Assembly: GCA_950295325.1 (NCBI GenBank) | Contig: OX485808.1 | Span: 24,944,527-25,008,526, forward strand | Reading direction: 5' to 3' | Length of the DNA: 64,000 bases | From: Polytrichum commune | Taxonomy: Eukaryota; Streptophyta; Polytrichopsida; Polytrichales; Polytrichaceae | Shown here: piece by piece, positions 24,601-34,453 of the stretch | Position numbering within the stretch: position 1 is the stretch's first letter | How the letters are laid out: the number at the start of each line of letters is the position of its first letter | Notes under the pieces: generated by a model | The model's database searches: none | What the model was told of the DNA's origin: nothing | Seen by the model: the letters and a program-made list of their open reading frames with translations, nothing else | Position numbers and translations under genes: made by a program

Positions 24601-27130
24601 GACCGTTATTGGAACGACAGTACGACGGCCTCACCACCACCACCATCATGTTGTCCCTTGTGAAATAGATTGTGTACATCCTTTCTTCATACTACTTTCA
24701 TATCACTGCACTAATTCAGGGTCTACAAAGCAATCAACATTTTCACCCTTCCCCCTTGGTAGGTACTACGAAACATCACCCCCAATCCATCCCCATAATT
24801 GTCCTACCTAGACAACCTAAATGGGAATTATAATTTTCTATAAAATTCAAAATGCCTAGAATTGCTTACTTATAATACTCAAAATTTAAGAAAACGATGG
24901 ATTTCAAGTTCTTGAAGTCTATTTCTTAATATTCAATCCTTAGATTTGAAGTCGCCAAGGAAGGACACTAAGCAAATTTGACGTCACTTGATGTCATTTC
25001 CGCTTGAAATATTATTAGCCTATTGTACCCGCATCTAAATATAATCCTATCTCTTTGATATGACATGTTTGGGAAACAAGAAGACCGTTGTCCTATCGAG
25101 GTGTCACATATTCAAGAATATGACAAATTGGACTTCTTTGTCATAATAACAAGGTATTTTATGAAAATACACATTAGATATTTTTCCACATTCTATATAT
25201 ATATAATAAATAGGTTTTTAAATGTCTTTCAAGTATACAATTTTTCCTCATGAAGTCTATGTGGACTTGAAGAAGGAATCAATTGTCTACTGATGTTGTC
25301 ACTTCAAGTTAGCAACAAATATCTTATTGAGCTTCTCCGACATGGCCGGCAATTTCATTATGTTTTCATGATTAAATTGTAATGCGTTGTCCATCACAAA
25401 TGTAGCTAACAATTGAGCATGATGTTGAGCATTCACCAATTTCACAATAGGTGAAGGTCTCTCATCAACACCTCAAGAGTCCAAGGGCTTTGCATTTAGG
25501 GTCAAAACTAGATGGTTCTATTCTTTGTCCCAATGCATTCCAACAATATGTAGATAAGAGCAATATGATAAATTATGAGTTCAAAGTGCTCAATAATAGA
25601 TTGTGCACCTAGGTTTAGGGTTTAGGTGAAAACTTGTTGCAAAAGAGACAAAAGCTAACGAGTCTCTTTATTAGGTTGTGAGACATAGAACCTAACTCCC
25701 TCAGTTCCCATGTTTCAACATCATTTTACATTAATCAAATATTAACTATGTACTTAAAACATGTGTGAGACCCTCCATACATGCATTTATTACCTTTATG
25801 ATACGACATTTTGGGGGTCCAAGAGTGTCAAACTAACAATGTCACAGTCGTATCAAAAAGGTAGATTCTAACTAGAAAGTTTGGTTTACAAAAATCATGT
25901 CATTATATCGAGGTTGTTGTATAAAAGAAGCAAGATCGTAATAAGGATGCCATGTTCCATGGGGACATTTCTTGGGGTAGGTAGGTAGCATTTATTGCTT
26001 AGGTTTGTTGAGTTCGGAGTCAATTGTCAAGGCCAAGAAACATATAAAGTCCTTGTTATATATGAGGTTATCACGTCTTCGCCTTCCCAATGCATGAGTT
26101 TATCCCCACACTATGATGCTCTAGCTGCTACTATGAAAGGCATCTCATACGTAGACACATATTTATTTCTCGGGACTTCAATTGGGTCAAACCAATGAGC
26201 TATATTTTAAGTGAATTAACACATAAATTGGGTTAGAGACCATGAATTAGTCTAACGTGGCCATATAAAGTTGAATCAACAACAAATGTACATGGGGCAT
26301 GTGTTATACTACATCCCCCATGGTAGGGGTTGGGAAATGAAATCCTCAATGTCACATTTGATACAAAGTCCAATCATGATGCCAAAGAGCATTTCTGACC
26401 AATTTCAAAAATGAGTTACCGTTTAGAAATTGATACTTAGTGGGTATCAAAAGGAGGGATTATATTTGTAAACCTGATTCATTGTTTTGGGTCCGTACCT
26501 TCTCAATACCATATATCGCCCATGTACGAAGGTTCCTTTACATGATATATGGACCAAAACATTATAAAGCATACAAATATCCTCAAACACCCAAACCCTA
26601 TTGGTGTCAAATATTTTTAGTAAAGTCCTCACTCTGTATGCCCAAGTGCGTGTACCATAGTTCTCTAGCAGCTTGGGTAGAGAATGATTAATTTGAAAGG
26701 TGCCCAAATTTATGGGAAATTAATTTCGTTGAGTGTTCAAAAGAAAAAGAAATAACATTCAAAGAGTGAATAAAATCACAACAATGCAAGTGACATTCAC
26801 TGGAATCCAACAAAGCAACATCATTATAGAGCAATTTGTTGCCAAGCAAAACCCTAACATACAAGTAAAAGACACACTTAAGGGTAAGGAATGTTGGTTA
26901 AGGGAACTGTTTAGGTTGATCGTAGCCGCCATAGATGAAATTAAGAAAACCATCCATACATTATAGAAATGACATGGATGAATGTCTAACTTATTTTTAA
27001 TTACTTTTGAGTCAACCCAATTTTAGAATACTGTTTTTTAGGTTGCCTAACTTACTTCCGAACTTTAATTTATCGTTAGGCAGGTTGAAGCCCAAGCTAC
27101 TAGAGAGCTATAGTATATGTGTGTGTGTAG
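21647..27130. other. AT-rich intergenic, no gene supported
   Basis: It contains a MITE (23302-23643), a G run (23791-23802) and a member of a dispersed repeat (24335-24775). Minus-strand fragments at 22818-22606 and 23088-22861 have protein-like composition (for example HVWEGNQYITTWQQHIDRLH) but match no family I know and have no clear splice context. They may be TE debris. Confidence 0.5.
23302..23643. mobile_element. TA-flanked MITE (family C, 342 bp)
   Basis: The left end is TACGCTAAAAAGAATATTTA then GTGTTTGA. The right end in reverse is TACACTAAAAAGGATATTTA then GTGTTTGATA. TA lies at both outer ends. The right terminus has the ACACTAA-N9-TTAGTGT layout. There is no coding content. Confidence 0.8.
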
Positions 27131-28004
27131 CAGAGCCCTACATTGGGTGCCCATACCCATGCCCATGCCCACTCATGCCCATGGGTTTTGGGTGGGCATG
27201 GGTGCGATATTATTGTTCATGGGTGGGCATGGGTTCGATATTATTGTTCATGGGTGAGCATGGGCTAAAGCAAAGCATATTGGAAGGGGTCATTGAATGA
27301 GCTCTCATTCAATGCTTTCGAGGGTAAGAGCACGGAGTCACCTTCACCTAGTAAGGTGAGTCCATCCTTTAGTGTGTCTTCTTCTTGTTCTCCTCCTCCT
27401 CCTTCTTGAGTGTGTCCTTGGGCTCCCAAGAATCCTCGGTCTTTTTTTTGTCACTTTCTTGTGCTTTTGCTTTTCCCACCCTACCTTAAACCCAGTCCTG
27501 CCAAGAGGATTCCAAAACTCAAGAAAGAGAGGATGTTGTAAAGTGGTAGGGAGCGAGAGGAAAAAATGTTGTGAATCAGGACATGACTTGTTGTTGGAAG
27601 CTGAAAGGAGCCCCCACATTCCCCATCATGTCGCGCATGGCGCGTTCGGTTTTGTGCATCCATGCATCCAACTCCGAATCGGAGTCAAACTTCTCGGATG
27701 CAAGGAATACGCTAACCAAGAAGCGCTCCGGGCTGAAGCCAACGATAGTGAACGACCTTTTATTTGTCCGATTCAACCAAGACTTGGTGTAGGCGGGTAA
27801 TACACATTACACAATTTTTGAATACATGGGCGCAATTTGAATAGCATGGGTGGGCATAAGTGGGCACATGTCATGCTATGTGTGGGCATGGGTGGGCATG
27901 GGTGTGCACATGTCATGCTATGGGTGGGCATGGGTGGGCATAGGTCGCTGCTGATGGGCATGGTCTGGGTATGGGTGCAATTTAAAGGAAAATGTTGGGC
28001 TCTG
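27131..28004 (+). mobile_element. hAT transposon deletion derivative (874 bp)
   Basis: The termini are CAGAGCCCTACATT on the left and CAGAGCCCAACATT in reverse on the right. The flanks are GTGTGTAG (27123-27130) and GTGTATAG (28005-28012), an 8-bp duplication with one mismatch, as expected for hAT. Both subterminal regions carry GGGTGGGCATGGGT-type minisatellite repeats in inverted relation (about 27145-27270 and 27850-27980). The middle keeps only the C-terminal part of a transposase. Confidence 0.88.
27571..27792 (+). pseudogene. hAT transposase C-terminal dimerisation region
   Basis: The frame reads FPIMSRMARSVLCIHASNSE, then NFSDARNTLTKKRSGLKP and NDLLFVRFNQDLV before a stop. This follows the hAT C-terminal pattern: P-x-L-S-R-x-A-R, I-x-A-S-x-x-x-E-x-x-F-S, R-x-x-L-x-P, L-x-F-x-R-x-N. 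The catalytic core is missing, so this is a remnant. Confidence 0.82.
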
Positions 28005-28208
28005 GTGTATAGAGACATAGATAGAAAGTATTAAATTATTGATCCTGACCGTTTAGAATGCATAAAATTTCGTGACAACTATCATTGAGTTTGTGGTAAA
28101 CAAAATTGGAGGAAGGTGAGCTCCCACTTATCTTGAGGCAAGAGGTAGACAAGGATCTTGCCACAAGGGGGTATTTGGAAGGCCCAACCCCACACCATTG
28201 TTGGCTAC

Positions 28209-28432
28209 TACACCAAATATGATATTTAATGTCACTTACTATTCTCTCTCTCTCTCTCTCTCTCTCTATAATAACAATTAAGGTAATTTTCTACCAAGTA
28301 AAGATGTTAATGTTCTATAATGTCCAAACAACCAAGTTGACCTATGTTGGTAAAAAATGATATGCACTATAAATAATTATACTGTTGCATAATTCCGAAT
28401 AATAAGTGACACTAAATACCATATTTTGTGTA
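28209..28432. mobile_element. TA-flanked MITE (family A, copy 1)
   Basis: 224 bp. The left end is TACACCAAATATGATATTTA then ATGTCACTTACTATT. The right end in reverse is TACACAAAATATGGTATTTA then GTGTCACTTATTATT. TA flanks both sides. A CT microsatellite lies at 28243-28266. Confidence 0.85.
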
Positions 28433-28490
28433 GCTCAAGCGGGCAATATAAGCAGGCAATGTAATGGATGGGCTTCATGTTGTTAGGCGC

Positions 28491-28713
28491 ACACTAAATA
28501 TGATATTTAGTGTCACCTACTATTTGGAATTACACAATGCTATATCTATTTATTCTATATCTCTACTTTTACCCATAAAATGTCAAATTGATTGTGTGGA
28601 CATTAGAGAATATTAACAACCTCACTTGGTAGAAAAAAAACCTTCAATAGTAAAAAGATATAGCAGTGTGTAACTCCCGATAGTAAGTGACACTAAATAT
28701 CATATTTAGTGTA
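28491..28713. mobile_element. MITE (family A, copy 2)
   Basis: 223 bp. Both ends carry the perfect 23-bp palindrome ACACTAA-N9-TTAGTGT followed inward by CACYTACTATTTGG or CACTTACTATCGGG. It is collinear with 28209-28432 and 42015-42286. Confidence 0.88.
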
Positions 28714-28851
28714 GAAATCTATTGAAGTGGTACCACATGGTAATATTTTATTACTATATAACACAATATTATGTTGTGTTGTCTTATCTTGTTTGAACTT
28801 ACTTTTAAGTGCCTTACTTCGACTTTTTAGTTTGGAGATTTTAAATTGGAC

Positions 28852-29070
28852 TACACTAAATATGATATTTAGTGTCATATGGTATTTTATGTCACCGCAG
28901 TTTCTTTTCAGATAACACCTATCATGAATAAGTGAACATATATTGTCGTGGATGATGGATGAGTTCATCCATTGGCCAAAACCCCACCTTCTCTTGTCAA
29001 CAACTTGTGAAGAAATAATATCATGGATGATTGACATTTGGATGAAAAATCACTTTTTTCTCATACATAA
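28852..29070. mobile_element. Truncated MITE (family A2), related to 32009-32400 in inverse orientation
   Basis: It starts TACACTAAATATGATATTTA then GTGTCATATGG. It matches the reverse complement of the right part of 32009-32400 for about 200 bp (shared inner motif CATTTGGATGAAAAATCAC near 29035). The far end is not found. Confidence 0.65.
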
Positions 29071-30660
29071 CTCTTTTAGTATGCATCATCTTTTTTTTGA
29101 TTGTGCATGCACAAACATATACACATTTTCAAGTAGTTTTTGTTCAATTCTTGAGCACTTAAAAAAATGTTGATGAAATTACTTTGTTTGATAATTATGT
29201 CTCATCAACCTCACACTTTCCATGAAACATTTTCTTGGTAAAGGAGATGCTATATTCCTATTCGTAATCTTCGGTTTAAGGATATTACATTAATTCAAGG
29301 AACTTTTATATACAATGCATCTAACGGCCAACCAATTGAGATTTCCTCTAGTGAACAAAATACAAGAGCACACTAGCATGGAAGAATAAAGAGAAGCATT
29401 GACTCCTTTCATAATAGTTGATGGCATATGACTACACTTGAGGAAAACACCAACTGAACATTGTAATATGAAATTGGGATGTTTTTCGAAGTTCACAAAA
29501 CACCAATTAGGTTAAACTATATGACATCTTCACATATTAACAAGGTTGGATATTGGTATATGTGCATCCCATGTGCACTACGTACACAAAGGTAACTGAA
29601 AGTTTGCCTAAGTCCTAAGTTAAGTCTTTCCCAAGCAACAAAGTTGAAAACAAAAACTTTATCCATCCATCGGAAGTCAACATTCTCGATTTGAAAAACA
29701 ATCTTCCTAAACGTCATGGATGACTTAAGATGACTTGAAATGACTTGACATGACAATCCAAGTGGAAAACATTATTATGATGTGTAATGAATCCTACTTA
29801 TCTTATGACGTTAGGTGAGTACGCCCATCATGGACACCAGTTGTTGTTCTACCACCATAGTTGGCCTTCCAATCATAAAATTTATTGGACGATACACAAT
29901 TGAGAAGTACTTTACACTTCCATTTACACATTTAAGGGTTTGTATATGACGAGTTTCCTTGCACGATTCAAACGAAACACTCGAGGTCGCAATTTCGATA
30001 ATGAACAAATAGGGACCCATCCATAATAAATAGTCTTTAGAGGGTATTGACTTTTGCCTCCTATGAGCGAGTGGACAAATGTTTCTTGTCCTCCAAACAC
30101 ATTAAAAGTGTTGATTTGATGGGATAAAGGCGCCATAATAATACCCACCTCGCTAGTCCAAAAGGAGGATGTGAGGATCTCGACAAGATATGCTTTCTCA
30201 TCATCTCTCGTGTCCATGAGTGTGATCATGGAATGTATGTAGAACTGCCTTCGTAAATCCCACAAGACTTGGAAACCGAGACGATTAAGGCTACTTACAA
30301 GACACATTTTGGCACGTGGATGTGCGAAAGTGTGCGCCGCCAAAGATCAAGGACCCGCCACACTTAATCCATCATGAGTCACCAAATAAAAAGGTGTTGA
30401 GCGACGAGGACTCAAAACACCTTGTAAGTGGAAAACAACATTATGGACAAGAACATCACATGACGTTGTTACCATTGACTTATAAAAGTGTGCATCCTTA
30501 TAAACATCGTGTTAAAATCGGTCAAAGACTTTCTAGGTTGGCATATATACTTTATCACCTCATTGGTCGATCGGCCTTCATGTTGCGGGTATGCAACGAC
30601 TTCTGTACACAAAAATGTCAAATATATGTTTACACTTGCAGATCACTCAATCGGGGTGTC
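29071..30660. other. Upstream region of the cysteine-rich gene; no gene seen
   Basis: Minus-strand frames at 29811-30343 are open for up to 139 codons but have no recognisable domain and no splice or start context I trust. They may be TE debris. The last few hundred bases are probably the promoter of the gene at 30834. Confidence 0.4.
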
Positions 30661-30670
30661 GATCGAGGGC

Positions 30671-30677
30671 TATATAA
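30671..30677 (+). promoter_or_regulatory. TATA box of the cysteine-rich peptide gene
   Basis: TATATAA in GGGCTATATAAGCTC lies 157-163 bases before the predicted ATG. With a usual spacing of about 30 bases, transcription would begin near 30705 and give a 5' UTR of about 130 bases. Confidence 0.55.
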
Positions 30678-30833
30678 GCTCACGAAGGCTGCTCAGGTTC
30701 TCTCATATTTAGTGCATCGTATCTTTCTAATTGCTCACAGCTCCCGAGGCATCGCCATAAGTTATATATCTGAAGCTTTTCAAATCGACAAGACTTTTGT
30801 GTGTGTGTTGTGGTTGACTCAAAGCCCAAAACA

Positions 30834-33551
30834 ATGGGCAAAGCACTGGAAATGGCAACTGTATTCATGAAGATCGTCATCTTGGGTGAGTCATTTGGAC
30901 AGTGTTAATTAATTGACTTGTGCTCCGAGGCTCTTTACAGGACTCTTATATATGAATACATAAGATTAGCATTGCTGTAGTTTTGACATTGATGTGAACA
31001 GGAGCCTCATCTTCCCTTGTCCTGATTATGTTTCTACCTTTACAGGGCTATATGTTTCCTCCTTGTTAAAACTATTTACTATATGTTGCCATGACGCTAT
31101 TGTTCTGATTACTCGGGTTTGCCTTAGATGGCACATTTCTCTCTACAGCCACTTCGCGTAGGATATGAAACAAGATGGTTACCAAATCCAAATTGTAACC
31201 TTAGCCATTTGCTTCATAATTTTTGGAGCTCGTATGAGTATGTTATTAGTTATTAGACTAAAGATTCTCGTGCTCGTTAAATGGTCACACAAACCTGCCC
31301 CTTCGAATTATGTTGACTATTGAATCTAGGATGAGCACATAGTCCAATTTCTTTACACACTTGTCTTTTGGGTGCCGGTTCTTAGATTCCTACACCTAAC
31401 CACACACCATTCAAATATAGGTGTCTATATTATTGTTGTCTTTGATTTATATAGCCTCGTCTTTCTTCCTGAAGATGACTTTGTCACTGCAGTCTCGGTG
31501 CACATTATGCTTTCAGATCAAAATGTTTGTAGCCTGAAGTTGTGATGTAAACAACAGTGCCAGCTGGGTTTCTATTTTCTCCCCCCCCCCATAAACGCCC
31601 CATTTAAATTGTAAATTGTCAGGAGCATTCGCAAGCATGTGAGTGCAAATTAGGGGCAATTTAGCCTGCAATCGAGAATTCAAAGCTTCACTTTCCCCCT
31701 CAGGAAATCATTTGTTTGGGTGACTGTTTGTTACACTTCATGTGATTGTGAGATGAAAACCCAGTTGGGTGCTGGCTTAAGTTTACCACGTAAGAAACTA
31801 GGTACTGACTCCTGAGTTTCATGTGTGATTTGCATGCCTTGAAAATATCTGCGTATCATTTCATAGGCACTGAGGATACAGCCACATGATTGTTTGTGCA
31901 TGACTGCCTGCATTGTGTTATTTTGCAGGTCTGCTGCTTGTGTCTATCATCGCAGGCCCAGTTGCTGGTGTCGGTGATTTTCAAAAGCCCAAGGTAGGTA
32001 GGTTAAAGTAAGGTGAATATGCTATTTAGTGTCACCAATTCTGATTGTCTTGCTCAATAATAATTGTAAACCGCGGTGTAGTGTCACCAACACTATATAT
32101 TAACCTAACAATATTTGTCATTCCTTGTAAAAAAGAATTGGGCATTACAAATTTACAGTGTTGCAAGAATCATCACTTACTAAGTGATTTTCCATCCAAA
32201 TTTCACTCTTCCATGACAATATTTCATCACAGATTTGTATGGATGCAAATTATACCAAACTTTGTTTCAATAATTGGCATTTGGATGAACTGAAAGTAAG
32301 TTGGTATGACAGTATTTGTAACTTATTCATAAAAAGTGTCACTAAAAAAATTACCGCAGTGACATAATATGCCATCTGACTAAATATCATATTTAGTGTA
32401 CTTGACCTATGTTTTAGCTTGGTCTTCGTTGTCATTTTCAGTGTGTACGTAGGTCTTTGGCTTGAGTTGTTTTCAGCCGTTTTTAGCCGGTTATTAATGA
32501 CGGGTGTGGGCTGGAAGGACTTGGCAGTGTAGCTAGTCTTGATGAGGTCCATGTAGCCATTATGGAGAGGCATATAAAAACTTTGAGCATTGTAATTTTC
32601 TGTCTAATGCAGGTTAGCAGCCGCCGACTGCTACAGACAACTTCAGGCAAGCACAACTGCACTGGGGTGTTTTTTTGGAGTTTGTTTTGTTCTCTTCTGT
32701 TTTGGATCGGTTCTAAGTTTTTGGTTGAAAATTGCTATTAAGAGTCATTTGAACCTTCTTTGATCTTGCCATTTCGAGGGTTCATCTAGAAAGTCCATGG
32801 TGTTTAGGCATGATGCAACTAATAGGCCCCCCACACATGCTGGTGGTGGGCGGCAGTGAACGGGCGAACACCGTTCGCTGCCACCAGTATGTGTGGGTTT
32901 TCCTTTATTAAGTTGGGGTATATTCTATAAATTCCTCTAACATGATTGGTAATTCTCCTGTAGTCTTGAACTTCCACCGGTTATTTCTCAAAATCAACCG
33001 GTTCATTTGTAACTAACTGCCGGTACTCCCCAATCATAGTTCACGAGCAGCTAATAGTCCCCAAAAAAAATTATGTATGCTAGGTCGTAAATAATAGCGA
33101 ATGGGCGAGCGACGCGACAGTTGCGACCAGTCGCTGCCGCTGCCGAAAATCTCTTGAAAAGGGGCACCCTGCTGGTGGGAGCCTGCGACTGGCCCTCCCA
33201 CCAGCAGGTGTGGGCGGCCTATAAGTTAAAGTAGTTTGTTGTTGACAACCCATTCATCACCTGCCACTGCCATTTGTCCATTCATAGATCACAAAATTAA
33301 AATTGGAACCTCTGCTTCCTCATTGTTGCGTGGTGTAATTATCTTTCATTCACTGGGTTTTGGGTTGGGGTTTGCGATCTGCAGTTGGGCACCCATGTGG
33401 GATTGGACCCGTGTGTCTGAAGAACGAAACCATCAAGTGTGATGTCGGAGAGGGTGGTGGATGTATTTGCGCCTTGGTCCATTGTTCCCATCCAGATTGG
33501 TCTGGTTGTTCAGTATACAATGGCACCACGGTAACCCCCTGTGGTTTCTAA
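30834..33551 (+). CDS. Small secreted eight-cysteine protein (95 aa, 3 exons)
   Basis: The exons are 30834-30885, 31929-31997 and 33385-33551, and the summed length (288) is a multiple of three. The ATG sits in AACAATGGGC, a strong plant start context. Exon 1 ends TTGG before GTGAGT. Exon 2 follows TTTTGCAG and ends GTAG before GTAGGT. Exon 3 follows CTGCAG, and phase is kept at both joins. Residues 1-30 form a signal peptide (KIVILGLLLVSIIAG core), with cleavage plausible after PVAG. The mature part has eight Cys spaced C-x5-C-x7-C-x7-C-x1-C-x4-C-x7-C-x10-C and ends CGF. Two N-glycosylation sequons (NET, NGT) are visible. It matches no family I can name; roles such as defence peptide, inhibitor or signal are guesses. 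The exon 2 donor could instead be at 31993 if another small exon exists. Confidence 0.62.
32009..32400. mobile_element. TA-flanked MITE (family A2) in intron 2
   Basis: 392 bp. The left end TAAGGTGAATATGC then TATTTAGTGTCACC is a decayed form of the palindromic end. The right end in reverse is TACACTAAATATGATATTTA. It lies wholly inside intron 2 of the cysteine-rich gene. Its interior (32100-32290) is similar to 54234-54410, downstream of the MULE pseudogene. Confidence 0.75.
32823..33221. mobile_element. PIF/Harbinger-like non-autonomous element (399 bp) in intron 2
   Basis: The ends are TAGGCCCCCCACACATGCTG and, in reverse, TAGGCCGCCCACACCTGCTG. A perfect 3-bp duplication TAA (32820-32822, 33222-33224) fits the TWA target of PIF/Harbinger. 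Subterminal palindromes are GC-rich (for example around 32840-32895). A 987-bp relative lies at 49852-50838 in the opposite orientation. Confidence 0.85.
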
Positions 33552-34453
33552 TTAAATTTCTGAAAGATGTTGTCTATCCACTACAGGTGGTCTCTCTGCA
33601 AATGGATCCAAGTGTAGTGTCACTTTACATAACTGCCTCTGTGAACCTATATTGCCCCCAGATGACCTCTCTTATCTCAATACCTTATATCTACTATGTT
33701 ATCTACATGTAGGAGTCGCTGTGGTGTTTACAATTAGCTTGCCACTTGGACCTAGAATTTTTTTCCAAGGAGGTGCTCACTCGGGAGCATTAGCAAAAAT
33801 GTAAATCTTTTGATTTGGTGACAAATATGTCCAGGCATTTACGTTCAATGCTCTACAGTGCAATAATTGACTGAGCTGGTCTCCAATTTGTGAGTTACAT
33901 GAAGTGCACAGTGAATCCCATTCCCATTCGACACTAAAATCTATACTCTTTCTGAAAGATGTAGTTTGGCAAAGCACTTCTTATGTACACTTGTGTATAC
34001 CAAGACTAAGGCTCCCTTGCTTACTAGACCTTAAGAGGAAATTATCGCAAAAATAAAAACATCAAGTCCAAAGACATTGTTGTGATGGGGACTTGTTGTG
34101 GGTGTTGACCTTGATTAAATTGAGTGTACATCCTCTTCAACATGGTTACATTGATAATACTTGTTGGGAAATAGCATTTGAGGCTCTGTGCTACAAAACA
34201 TAAATTTGTAAAAATGGAAGTACCAATTTCTGAAGGACTTTCGACCATGAATCTTTTGCACAACTTCTAGAACAAGACTAGCAACACCACATCATACTTG
34301 GAAGAGCAAGCTCAAAATGTTTTCTCATACTCGCAGTCAGTTCCTCTGGTCTGCAAAATTAGGCACCAATTTGTCTTTCTTTATGCACATACAAAACAGC
34401 TGAGAGTATTTTTGTGTTCCAAATTTTTAGTGCACAATCTACAATTGAGTATA
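33552..34453. other. Convergent 3' intergenic region
   Basis: It lies between the stop of the cysteine-rich gene (plus) and the stop of formate-tetrahydrofolate ligase (minus), so it must hold both 3' UTRs. It is AT-rich with no convincing coding frame. Confidence 0.6.

Noticed and set aside
29811-30343. Minus-strand ORFs of 69 and 139 codons
   Set aside because: No domain, no trusted start or splice context, and they overlap the likely upstream region of the cysteine-rich gene; kept only as unassigned.
28852-32400. A single 3.5-kb transposon with about 200-bp inverted ends
   Set aside because: The right half resolves into a complete 392-bp MITE (32009-32400) with its own left end, and the span contains exons 1-2 of a gene whose exon 3 lies outside. 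Two separate insertions in opposite orientation explain it better.
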